Assembly (NCBI GenBank): GCA_002435305.1
Contig: DJMH01000011.1
Location: 3,679-28,537 of the forward strand
Source of the DNA: Dehalococcoidia bacterium UBA6495
GTDB lineage: Bacteria; Chloroflexota; Dehalococcoidia; Lucifugimonadales; UBA826
Reading direction: 5' to 3'
DNA length: 24,859 nucleotides
Shown piece by piece: positions 8,529-15,501 of the stretch. Under the pieces are notes generated by a model. It was not told the DNA's origin and did not search any database. It was given only the letters and a program-made list of their open reading frames with translations. The translations under genes and the position numbers were made by a program. The stretch's first letter is position 1, and the number at the start of each line of letters is the position of its first letter.

Positions 8529-9584
8529 CTACGAACCAAGTGCATTATCAGCCCATAGGATTATTTCTTCAGTTTTATCCCATCCAACGCAGGCATCTGT
8601 AATTGATACACCATATTCCAATGTGCCTGGATCATTACCAAGTTTCTGACTTCCAGGATTTATATTACTCTCAAGCATCACTCCCACAATGCTATTGTTT
8701 CCGCCTGCTCGCTGTAAAATCACATCTTCAAACACCGAAGGCTGTCTTTCATGATCCTTGTTAGAGTTACCGTGACTACAATCGATGACCAGCCGCTGAT
8801 CCAAATCCCCATGGGATAGAGCTTTATTAGCCGACTTTATTGAATCTGAGTCATAGTTTGGGCCTAATTTACCCCCTCTCAACACCAGATGGCCATGTGG
8901 ATTACCATCAGTTCTTAGAACACATACGTGACCATCAGGACCAGTCCCCACATATGAATGCTGGCCACGAGCTGCCAATATACCATCCACCGCGGTCTCA
9001 AAACTTCCATCCGTGCCATTCTTAAACCCAACCGGAATACCAATTGCACTCGCCATCTGTCTATGAGTTTGACTCTCGGTCGTTCTAGCACCTATTGCAA
9101 CCCAAGAGACTAGATCTTCAAAATAATGCGGGACTACAGGATCCAAAAACTCACAAGCTGCAGGCATTCCCATATCGTTGATTTCTTGGAGCAATCTCCT
9201 AGCTCGCTGTAATCCTTGTGAAATATCAAATGTCTCGTCGAGTCCAGGATCGTTTATCAGCCCTTTCCAACCCACCGTTGTTCTCGGTTTCTCAAAATAG
9301 GCTCTCATCACAACATATATTCTTTCACTAAGTCGATTTCTCAGTTCAATCAGTCTTCGAGCATAATCCAAAGCGGCTTCCTCATCATGAATAGAGCAGG
9401 GGCCCGTTATTATCATCACTCTATCGTCATCTCCATGGAGGATATTCTTTATTGTATTTCTAGCCTCTTGAACGGTTAATGCGGCCTCGTCAGATCTAGG
9501 AAACCTGTCCACTAGCTCTAGAGGGCTAAACAAATGATTTGAAGAAAACCCCAATCCTTCCAGATGGCTTTTTTGACTACTCAT
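8529..9584 (-). CDS. aroF: 3-deoxy-7-phosphoheptulonate (DAHP) synthase, class I (AroF/G/H type)
   Basis: This enzyme condenses phosphoenolpyruvate and erythrose 4-phosphate, the first step of aromatic amino acid synthesis. The 351 residues match the E. coli AroF/AroG/AroH type: GPCSIHD (metal ligand C63), EKPRTTVGWKG (98-108), IGARTTESQTHRQ (164-176), GFKNGTDG (186-193), DCSHGN (H271), then E in GVMLESN and D in TDACVGWD as remaining metal ligands. The N-terminal 40 residues correspond to the region that binds feedback inhibitors in this class. GAGGA lies about 7 nt before the ATG. The 250 nt upstream carry an apparent Phe/Tyr attenuator, which suggests control by aromatic amino acid supply. 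The symbol aroF is by family, not by known inhibitor specificity. Confidence 0.93.
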   Translation of the reverse strand: MSSQKSHLEGLGFSSNHLFSPLELVDRFPRSDEAALTVQEARNTIKNILHGDDDRVMIITGPCSIHDEEAALDYARRLIELRNRLSERIYVVMRAYFEKPRTTVGWKGLINDPGLDETFDISQGLQRARRLLQEINDMGMPAACEFLDPVVPHYFEDLVSWVAIGARTTESQTHRQMASAIGIPVGFKNGTDGSFETAVDGILAARGQHSYVGTGPDGHVCVLRTDGNPHGHLVLRGGKLGPNYDSDSIKSANKALSHGDLDQRLVIDCSHGNSNKDHERQPSVFEDVILQRAGGNNSIVGVMLESNINPGSQKLGNDPGTLEYGVSITDACVGWDKTEEIILWADNALGS

Positions 9585-9620
9585 TTTTATCCTCAGTTTT
9601 TGAATTAAATGTTTTTCTAC

Positions 9621-9657
9621 TTTTTTGGTTTTGTGATTTATTCACAAAACCAAAAAA
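9621..9657. repeat. 16-bp perfect inverted repeat upstream of DAHP synthase
   Basis: TTTTTTGGTTTTGTGA (9621-9636) is perfectly repeated in inverse at 9642-9657 with a 5-nt loop. Seen from the DAHP synthase mRNA it lies between the attenuator terminator and the ribosome binding site, and its 5' arm includes the U-tract of that terminator. It could stabilise the read-through mRNA or modulate release at the terminator. Either role is inference. Confidence 0.6.
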
Positions 9658-9684
9658 AGCCCCAATCGCTACCGATTGTGGGCT
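9651..9684 (-). terminator. Intrinsic terminator in the DAHP synthase leader (attenuator)
   Basis: On the minus strand AGCCC-A-CAATCG, a GTAG loop and CGATTGGGGCT form an 11-bp stem (9684-9658) with one bulged A. The stem runs straight into seven U (9658-9652). It stands 74 nt upstream of the DAHP synthase ATG and 23 nt after the leader peptide stop, in the position of a classical attenuator. Confidence 0.8.
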
Positions 9685-9747
9685 TCTGTGTGACTTTGGA
9701 TATATCCCTAGAGTTTACACAAGTCCTTTATCGGCAGCCGACTAAAG
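9668..9747 (-). promoter_or_regulatory. Antiterminator and pause-hairpin segments of the attenuator
   Basis: Two exclusive pairings are visible in the leader RNA. CTTTAGTCGG pairs with CCGATAAAG across a CTG loop (9747-9726, one bulged G), over leader codons 17-24: this is the 1:2 pause hairpin. Alternatively GCTGCCGAT (9738-9730) pairs over 9 bp, one G-U, with ATCGGTAGC (9676-9668). That segment spans the loop and inner arms of the terminator, so its pairing prevents termination. A ribosome stalled on codons 11-15 would cover the first arm and favour the second pairing. A perfect palindrome GGATATATCC (9698-9707) lies just after the leader stop. Confidence 0.65.
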
Positions 9748-9797
9748 CTACTAAAATAGTAATAAAAGTGTGTTCCTTCGAAGAATTTATTTTCCAT
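9708..9797 (-). CDS. Phe/Tyr-rich attenuator leader peptide
   Basis: This is a 29-codon ORF on the minus strand, ATG at 9797 and TAG at 9708. Eight residues are aromatic: F5, F6, F11, Y12, Y13, Y14, F15 and F18. The run F-Y-Y-Y-F at 11-15 is followed by S-S-F-S-R-L-P. It precedes a U-tailed terminator and the DAHP synthase gene, as pheL precedes pheA in E. coli. The ORF most likely acts by sensing charged tRNA-Phe and tRNA-Tyr, with no function for the peptide itself. No Shine-Dalgarno is present and the promoter -10 ends only about 10 nt upstream, so translation may be leaderless. An in-frame GTG nine codons upstream would fall inside the promoter and is less likely. Confidence 0.75.
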   Translation of the reverse strand: MENKFFEGTHFYYYFSSFSRLPIKDLCKL

Positions 9798-9807
9798 AGC
9801 ATGGCGG

Positions 9808-9836
9808 ATAGTATACTCTTTCACAAATGGTGTCAA
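9808..9836 (-). promoter_or_regulatory. Promoter of the DAHP synthase leader transcript
   Basis: A perfect -35 TTGACA (9836-9831) is followed after 17 bp by TACTAT (9813-9808); TATACT (9815-9810) with a 15-bp spacer is an alternative -10. Transcription would start close to the leader peptide ATG at 9797. The octamer AGTATACT (9810-9817) is palindromic and also gives a TATACT on the plus strand, so the divergent formylglycine-generating enzyme gene may use an overlapping -10. Confidence 0.65.
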
Positions 9837-9868
9837 CAAATTTCTAACCCAAATCAAGAAGGACAAAT

Positions 9869-10846
9869 ATGTCTAATATCCATTCTAAAAGGAGCCCCTG
9901 CTGCACGGCATCCAGGGTATCCAAGTTGCCCATTTATACCTCAAAAATAGAAGGAACTAAAAAATCTCGACCAGAAAACATTAAGGTAAAAAACATGGTC
10001 ACCATTACAGGTGGCACATTTCAGATGGGCACTGATTACGAATTCGGCTTTCCAAGTGATGGAGAGGGACCAATAAAGGAAGTGAGATTGGATTCTTTCC
10101 TAATTGACATCTTAGCTGTTACAAACAGGAATTTTGCTGACTTCGTAAAAGAAACAAAATACAAAACCGACGCGGAGAAATTTGGCTGGTCGTTTGTATT
10201 TTATAAATTTATTGCACCCAAAAATGCACGGACTGCCAGTCAATCTCCAGCAGGTACCCCGTGGTGGAGAAGAGTTGACGGGGCATCTTGGAAACACCCA
10301 GAAGGTCCTGGTTCCAACATAAAAACTATAATGAACCACCCGGCAGTCCACATTTCATGGAATGATGCAACTGAGTTTGCATCTCACTACGGAAAACGTC
10401 TGCCAACTGAAGCGGAATGGGAATTTGCAGCACGTGGTGGAGAAGAACAACAGTTATACCCTTGGGGAAACGAACTCCATCCAGAAGGTCAATACATGTG
10501 CAATATATGGCAAGGAGAATTTCCTACCACCAACTTGGAAGATGACGGATTTGCAGGTACTGCTCCAGCCAAAAATTATCCTCCAAACGGCTATGGGTTG
10601 TATAACGTAGTCGGGAATGTATGGGAGTGGCAGCAAGATTGGTTCAGCAATTCCTCCAACGACATAGATACCAAATATGACCCTAAGGGTCCAGATTTTG
10701 GTACATCAAAAACCATAAAAGGAGGCTCGTATCTCTGTCACCAATCATATTGTAATCGCTATCGGGTAGCCGCCAGAAGTTCAAATACCCCGGATAGTTC
10801 CACTGGGAATCTGGGATTTAGATGTGTGTCGGACATTAAAGCCTAA
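9869..10846 (+). CDS. Formylglycine-generating enzyme (SUMF1/FGE family)
   Basis: FGE oxidises a cysteine within C-x-(P/A)-x-R of sulfatases to the catalytic formylglycine, using copper and oxygen. The protein is a full-length (325 aa) FGE: GGTFQMGTDYEFGFPSDGE at the start of the fold, HPAVHISWNDA, KRLPTEAEWEFAARGG, CNIWQGEFP and GNVWEWQQDW. The decisive part is GGSYLCHQSYCNRYR followed by NTPDSS. It keeps both active-site cysteines, C290 and C295, which most SUMF1-domain proteins lack. AGAAGGA sits 5 nt before the ATG, so the N-terminus is well supported. That N-terminus contains S-P-C-C12-T-A-S-R16, which matches the FGE substrate motif. No sulfatase gene is in the window. Confidence 0.93.
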   Translation: MSNIHSKRSPCCTASRVSKLPIYTSKIEGTKKSRPENIKVKNMVTITGGTFQMGTDYEFGFPSDGEGPIKEVRLDSFLIDILAVTNRNFADFVKETKYKTDAEKFGWSFVFYKFIAPKNARTASQSPAGTPWWRRVDGASWKHPEGPGSNIKTIMNHPAVHISWNDATEFASHYGKRLPTEAEWEFAARGGEEQQLYPWGNELHPEGQYMCNIWQGEFPTTNLEDDGFAGTAPAKNYPPNGYGLYNVVGNVWEWQQDWFSNSSNDIDTKYDPKGPDFGTSKTIKGGSYLCHQSYCNRYRVAARSSNTPDSSTGNLGFRCVSDIKA

Positions 10847-10968
10847 CATTGTTAATAGCGGCATTAAGAATCTTGCGATACAATTTTGCCGGTTGGGTCC
10901 GATCATGAAGACTTTGCCAAAGAGTATTAGTTCACATCATGCAAATGGGTAGTTAGATAACCAATAAA

Positions 10969-13623
10969 ATGACTAGTGATGAAATAAGGGAAGCCTTTTT
11001 AAAATACTTTGAGGATAAAGGACATCTCAGAGTCCAAAGTTCATCTTTAATACCAGTCGGTGATCCTACTCTCTTGCTGACAATCGCCGGAATGAATCAA
11101 TTCAAACCATATTTTTCTGGACAGCAGACCCCGCCAAGGCAAAGATTGACCTCTGCTCAGAAATGTTTCAGAACCCCGGATATAGATATAGTTGGGGACG
11201 CCACCCACAACACATTATTTGAGATGTTAGGTAACTTTAGTATCGGCGACTATTTCAAAAATGAAGCCATTGAATATGCTTTGGAATTTCTAACTGGTAA
11301 ATTAAATCTTCCAGAGGAAAAGTTTTACATTACTATCCACCACACCGACGATGAAGCCCAGGAAATATGGGAAAACATCGGGGTTCCTAAGGAGCGTATA
11401 TATCGATTCGGTGACGAGGACAATTGGTGGGGCCCTCCGATACATGGCAGTGAAGGGCCATGCGGACCATGTAGTGAACTACATTATGATTTTGGATCGG
11501 ACAGAGGATGCCTCAAAAATGACTGTGCTCCTAATTGTGAAAACCTAATGTCAACTGGTGAGAAATGCACTCGGTTTGTAGAGCTATGGAACTTGGTATT
11601 CATGCAGTACTACCATCACCCCGATGGGACCAGAGAAAAATTACCTGCCCCAAGTATTGACACTGGGATGGGATTGGAAAGAGCCACCATTGTCATGCAA
11701 GATGTAGAAACAATGTACGAGACAGACATATTCGCTTCTCTTATAGCGCAAGTTTGTTCAATCAGCGGACACAAATATGGGGAAGATTTAGAGACCGATT
11801 ATGCCATCAGAGCAATTGCAGAACATACAAGAAGCTCCACATTTTTGACAGCTGATGGAGTGGTCCCGGGTAACGAAGGGAGGGGTTATGTACTAAGACG
11901 AGTCATTCGGAGAGCCATCAGACTTGCCCGAAAACTTGGATTGGAGGAATCGTTTATGTCACCCATTGCTGAATCTGTGATAGTGAAAATGAAGGCAACA
12001 TACCCTGAACTCTACAATCATAAGGAATTCATTTTAAGCGTCCTGAAATTGGAAGAGGAGCGATTCCAACAGGCTTTCGAGAATGGATTCACCATGCTAG
12101 AGGAAGCGATGGAAAATTCTTCCACTTTGGAGGGGGATTTAGTTTTCAAGCTATGGGATACTTATGGATTCCCAGTAGAAATGACTCAGGAAATAGGAGC
12201 AGAAAGAAATATTACGGTGGATATGACTGGTTTCGAAAAAGAGATGGAGGCCCAGAAAAACCGGGCCCGATCTCACGCACAATTCGATGGCGATCACGCG
12301 CGAGTCCGTTTATACGAAGAGTTAGGCGTTGGTAATACTAATTTCACCGGATATGAAACACTGAACGGGAAAAGTGTTGTTGTTGGATTAATTTCAATGG
12401 GCCTATCTGTTACCGAAGTTTCGCAAGGTGAAGAATTACAGTTGGTCCTACGGGAAACTCCTTTTTATGCCGAGGGAGGCGGACAGGTAGGCGATGGTGG
12501 CACCATTGGGAACTCCGAATGTGAAATAGCCGTGCACGATACAAAAGAGGTAATCCCAGGTCTTATTGTGCACTACGGAATCTTGTCAAAAGGAACCATT
12601 TCAATCGGGGACACAGTGCAGAGCCACGTCGATCCAATTAGAAGAGATGACACTGCCAGAAACCATACTGCTACCCATATGCTACACGCCGCGCTGCGAC
12701 ATGTGTTAGGACCTCATGTAAGACAGGCAGGGTCACTTGTTACCGCATCCAGGCTCCGATTCGATTTCAGCCACATAAAGGCTGTTACTCCAGAGGAGAT
12801 GTGGCAGGTACAATTCCTAGTCAACGAAAAAATAAGGCATAATGCAGAAATTAGTAGAAGTGAAGACACATACAGCGGAGCAATTGAAAAGGGTGCTTTA
12901 GCTTTTTTTGGGGATAAATACGGAGACACAGTACGGTTGGTAGAAATTGCTAACGGGGAAACTTTCAGTTTTGAAGTATGTGGAGGAACCCACGTGAACC
13001 AAACTGGCGAAGTCGGAGCGGTATATATTTTGGGTGAATCTAGTATTGGCGCAGGGATGAGAAGAATAGAAGCTATCAGCGGCAGGGAGGCGGAGAGGCT
13101 CGTATGGCAAAACATGCAACGAGATTCCAGAATCGCGGATATATTGCAAACCGCTCCATCCGATATCGAAGAAAGAGTAATAGCTATCTCAGAACAAATA
13201 TCTTCGGCTAATAATCAAATCCAACAATTAGAAAGACAAATGTCGGCCTTGGCCGCCACAGCCTTGCTAGATGAGGTACAAATAGTCAACGAAATCAAGG
13301 TCTTAATATCGGTTACAGAGGATCCAACAGTAGAACTATTACGATCAACAGGAGATTGGCTCCGAGACAAGTTAGGAACGGGTGTAGTTGCTATAGGTTC
13401 TATAGTAAATGGAAACCCAATGGTAGTTTGCATGATAACTCCAGACTTGGTCGAAAAGGGTATGAACGCTGCACACATGGTGCAGGAAGTGGCCAAAATA
13501 ATCGGCGGCGGCGGCGGCGGAAGACCCGAATCGGCACAAGCTGGCGGAAAAGATTCTAATAAATTAAGGGAAGCTTTGTCCATTGTTCCCGGTATGATTT
13601 CAGACCTATCTGGAGGAGAGTAA
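10969..13623 (+). CDS. alaS: Alanyl-tRNA synthetase
   Basis: The enzyme charges tRNA-Ala. The 884 residues show the whole architecture: a class II catalytic core (SSSLIP-GDPTLLLTIAGMNQFKP, then WNLVFMQYY and IDTGMGLER), the editing domain with HTATH (566-570) and CGGTH (671-675), and a C-Ala domain with a six-glycine run and RPE-x-AQAGGKD near residue 845. A cysteine-rich loop after GPCGPCSELHYDFG (C-x4-C-x3-C-x9-C) may bind a metal, as in related enzymes. No clear Shine-Dalgarno precedes the ATG. The 122-nt gap after the FGE gene contains a TACAAT but no convincing -35, and no T-box features. ruvX follows directly. Confidence 0.97.
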   Translation: MTSDEIREAFLKYFEDKGHLRVQSSSLIPVGDPTLLLTIAGMNQFKPYFSGQQTPPRQRLTSAQKCFRTPDIDIVGDATHNTLFEMLGNFSIGDYFKNEAIEYALEFLTGKLNLPEEKFYITIHHTDDEAQEIWENIGVPKERIYRFGDEDNWWGPPIHGSEGPCGPCSELHYDFGSDRGCLKNDCAPNCENLMSTGEKCTRFVELWNLVFMQYYHHPDGTREKLPAPSIDTGMGLERATIVMQDVETMYETDIFASLIAQVCSISGHKYGEDLETDYAIRAIAEHTRSSTFLTADGVVPGNEGRGYVLRRVIRRAIRLARKLGLEESFMSPIAESVIVKMKATYPELYNHKEFILSVLKLEEERFQQAFENGFTMLEEAMENSSTLEGDLVFKLWDTYGFPVEMTQEIGAERNITVDMTGFEKEMEAQKNRARSHAQFDGDHARVRLYEELGVGNTNFTGYETLNGKSVVVGLISMGLSVTEVSQGEELQLVLRETPFYAEGGGQVGDGGTIGNSECEIAVHDTKEVIPGLIVHYGILSKGTISIGDTVQSHVDPIRRDDTARNHTATHMLHAALRHVLGPHVRQAGSLVTASRLRFDFSHIKAVTPEEMWQVQFLVNEKIRHNAEISRSEDTYSGAIEKGALAFFGDKYGDTVRLVEIANGETFSFEVCGGTHVNQTGEVGAVYILGESSIGAGMRRIEAISGREAERLVWQNMQRDSRIADILQTAPSDIEERVIAISEQISSANNQIQQLERQMSALAATALLDEVQIVNEIKVLISVTEDPTVELLRSTGDWLRDKLGTGVVAIGSIVNGNPMVVCMITPDLVEKGMNAAHMVQEVAKIIGGGGGGRPESAQAGGKDSNKLREALSIVPGMISDLSGGE

Positions 13624-13626
13624 CCT

Positions 13627-14043
13627 CTGAACCCCGGAAGTATATTGGCTCTAGATGTAGGTAACGTTCGTGTAGGAGTAGCTGCCTGTGACCCTACACA
13701 GACCATTTCCACTCCACTACGTAGTCTAACTCGGAAAAATTCCATCTCAGAAATAAGAGAAATATGTTCAGCTAAAGGTATTGTATTGATCTTAGTCGGC
13801 ATGCCATATTTACCTTCTGGAAAATCAGGTACTCAAGCACAAATAACGAAGGAATTTATTACCGAGTTGAGACTATCTACTGAGATCCCCATACGAGCCG
13901 TAGATGAAAGAATGACGACTATTGACGCAAAAATACGGCTTAAAGAGGCAGGTCATAAAAACACCAGCAGGACAAGTAACAAAGGAATAATTGATTCGGC
14001 GGCCGCCGCAGTATTACTGGACGAATATATTAGTTCCCTTTAA
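13627..14043 (+). CDS. ruvX: RuvX/YqgF-type Holliday junction resolvase, probable CTG start
   Basis: The family acts in 16S rRNA 5' maturation and is proposed as a Holliday junction resolvase with an RNase H-like fold. Seen here: ILALDVGNVRVGVA (catalytic D10), LVGMPYLPSG, VDERMTT and DSAAAAVLL. The first ATG/GTG/TTG start is a TTG at 13645, which would begin inside the first beta strand and 27 nt from the Shine-Dalgarno. A CTG at 13627 instead lies 8 nt after GGAG within GGAGGAGAG. It gives 138 residues, with an N-terminus that lines up with E. coli YqgF (MSGTLLAFDFG). I therefore place the start at CTG. The Shine-Dalgarno lies in the last codons of alaS, so the two genes are coupled. Confidence 0.88.
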   Translation: MNPGSILALDVGNVRVGVAACDPTQTISTPLRSLTRKNSISEIREICSAKGIVLILVGMPYLPSGKSGTQAQITKEFITELRLSTEIPIRAVDERMTTIDAKIRLKEAGHKNTSRTSNKGIIDSAAAAVLLDEYISSL

Positions 14044-14050
14044 AAATATT

Positions 14051-15067
14051 TTAAAATCTTACAACCATTTGCACTTGGGTAGATGGTTTTACGAGAGCTT
14101 CAAAAGCCTCCTGTATACCATCTAGAGTCAAAATATCAGTGTCCAGCAACATTGGTTCCAGATCAACCTTGCCATTTGATATCAAATCAAGCGCTACTTT
14201 CCAATCATAAGGTTCAGCACCGAAAGTAGTGTTTAATTGAATTTCTTTTCCTGCCCAATCAACTGGGAGCAGTGGCACATTTTCCCAAGCTAAAGCGACG
14301 AGCATAACACTCCCCTTTTTCCGAACCATATTTAAAGCCGCATCCAAGGTAGAGGGAGCGGCCGCACATTCAAATACAACGTGAGGGCCATCGCCCTCTG
14401 CCAAATTAACTATTGAGGAGATTACATCCTCACTAGATGGGTTCACAACGGCATCAGCACCCAGTTGTAAAGCCGTATCCCTACGGGTAGCAGAGGGTTC
14501 TGAGACTATTATTTTTCGCGCTCCAGCAGCTCTTGCAGCTTGCATAGTTAGTAATCCAATGGGGCCGGCACCCAAGACAGCTACCACATCACCTAATTTC
14601 ATATTTGACAATCTGACTGCCCTGACTGCAACAGAACAGGGTTCCGTTAATGCTGCCTTCAAATCACTAACGTTGTCAGGAATCGACAAAGGTGCCCAGT
14701 CATTCAGCAAGGTGAATTCGGCGTATCCTCTTTTCCGGGTGTCAGCAAATCCTTCTAACCGATAGTTGTATTGTTCCTGTCTTCTCAACGGGGCTTCTGA
14801 TCCTGGTGGAGGTGTACCACCACCCCCTATGATTCTGTCACCTTCTTTCCACATTGTAACCCCCGGGCCCACGGCGGCTACAGTACCGCTAAATTCATGT
14901 CCCATTACAGTGCCAGGTGGAGCAATATCATAAAGAAAAGCATGCACATCAGTCCCACAAATAGCACTATGGCTAACTTTCACTAAAATTTCCCCTGCCC
15001 CAGGCTCAGGAAGAGGTAAGTCTTCAATAACAAGTTCCTGTTTTCCTTTGTATACGGCCGCTCTCAT
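14051..15067 (-). CDS. Zinc-type alcohol dehydrogenase (MDR; sorbitol/threonine dehydrogenase-like)
   Basis: The 338-residue protein is a medium-chain dehydrogenase/reductase. It has a GroES-like domain with catalytic zinc ligands C37 (ICGTD), H57 and E58 (GHEFSG), then a Rossmann domain with VLGAGPIGLL and an acidic residue after the second strand (IIVSEPS), suggesting NAD preference. The four-cysteine structural-zinc lobe normal in this family is absent; the corresponding loop (TPPPGSEAPLRRQEQYNY) has none. Substrate is unknown, probably a polyol or amino-alcohol. GGGGGTGA precedes the ATG and a TATAAT (15111-15106) lies about 39 nt upstream. It is convergent with ruvX, with only 7 nt between stops. 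Confidence 0.88.
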   Translation of the reverse strand: MRAAVYKGKQELVIEDLPLPEPGAGEILVKVSHSAICGTDVHAFLYDIAPPGTVMGHEFSGTVAAVGPGVTMWKEGDRIIGGGGTPPPGSEAPLRRQEQYNYRLEGFADTRKRGYAEFTLLNDWAPLSIPDNVSDLKAALTEPCSVAVRAVRLSNMKLGDVVAVLGAGPIGLLTMQAARAAGARKIIVSEPSATRRDTALQLGADAVVNPSSEDVISSIVNLAEGDGPHVVFECAAAPSTLDAALNMVRKKGSVMLVALAWENVPLLPVDWAGKEIQLNTTFGAEPYDWKVALDLISNGKVDLEPMLLDTDILTLDGIQEAFEALVKPSTQVQMVVRF

Positions 15068-15105
15068 GTGTTCACCCCCAAATACCAGTAATATTAAATG
15101 AGTGC

Positions 15106-15111
15106 ATTATA
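15106..15111 (-). promoter_or_regulatory. -10 element upstream of the zinc dehydrogenase
   Basis: A perfect TATAAT on the minus strand, 38 nt before the ATG. No good -35 is found 15-18 nt upstream, so this is a tentative call. It lies downstream of the acpP terminator, consistent with separate transcription. Confidence 0.35.
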
Positions 15112-15150
15112 AATACCTAAGTCAATACAACGAAAAGTAAAAAGTGGAAA

Positions 15151-15186
15151 TTAAAAGCCGGCGGTGCCCTAAGGAGCACCGCTGGC
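15151..15186 (-). terminator. Rho-independent terminator after acpP
   Basis: GCCAGCGGTGC and GCACCGCCGGC (15186-15176 and 15167-15157) form an 11-bp stem with one G-U pair and an 8-nt loop, followed on the minus strand by TTTTAATTT. It lies 34 nt after the acpP stop and ends the yceD-to-acpP operon. Confidence 0.85.
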
Positions 15187-15220
15187 CTATTTAAGAGTGC
15201 AGGTAAGTCGTGGAAGTGAC

Positions 15221-15475
15221 CTAGTCCTCAACACCTTTATCCCGTAGGTAATCAATGGCTGCCTGAACCGTAGTTATTGATTCAGCATCTTCGTCAGATA
15301 TTTCTATTTCAACATCATCGGAACTAAATTCTTCCTCAAAAGCCATTATCAATTCAACCAAGTCAAGTGAATCTGCGTTCAAATCATCTGTAAAGGAAGC
15401 TTCAGGCAAAACTTCAGCCTCATCTACACTTAGTTTTTCTGCTACAACAGCTTGAACTTTTTCAAGTAGCGACAT
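15221..15475 (-). CDS. acpP: Acyl carrier protein
   Basis: This 84-residue, strongly acidic protein has the phosphopantetheine site DDLNADSLDLVELIM, with attachment serine S36, and the typical four-helix ACP pattern ending in AAIDYLRDKG. It carries growing acyl chains in fatty acid synthesis. GGAGG lies 6 nt before the ATG. It is the last gene of the operon, 26 nt after nusB, and a strong terminator follows. Confidence 0.95.
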   Translation of the reverse strand: MSLLEKVQAVVAEKLSVDEAEVLPEASFTDDLNADSLDLVELIMAFEEEFSSDDVEIEISDEDAESITTVQAAIDYLRDKGVED

Positions 15476-15501
15476 TTAATGCCTCCATTTTTTATTACGT
15501 T

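Noticed and set aside
9609..9950. Plus-strand open frame between DAHP synthase and the FGE gene
   Set aside because: It crosses the attenuator hairpins, overlaps the well-supported FGE start in another frame and looks like translated noncoding DNA.
10847..10968. Possible T-box or other riboswitch before alaS
   Set aside because: The gap is only 122 nt, with no T-box sequence, no specifier stem and no terminator hairpin.
13503..13521. GGC repeat that looks like a trinucleotide microsatellite
   Set aside because: It encodes the conserved poly-glycine stretch of the AlaS C-terminal domain.
12714..13802. Long minus-strand open frames opposite alaS and ruvX
   Set aside because: They lie antisense to clearly conserved alaS and ruvX sequence, resemble no family, and have no ribosome binding sites; they are shadows of codon bias.
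14038..14055. TTTAAAA-ATA-TTTTAAA palindrome between ruvX and the dehydrogenase
   Set aside because: An A/T-only 7-bp stem in AT-rich DNA is expected by chance and too weak for a terminator.
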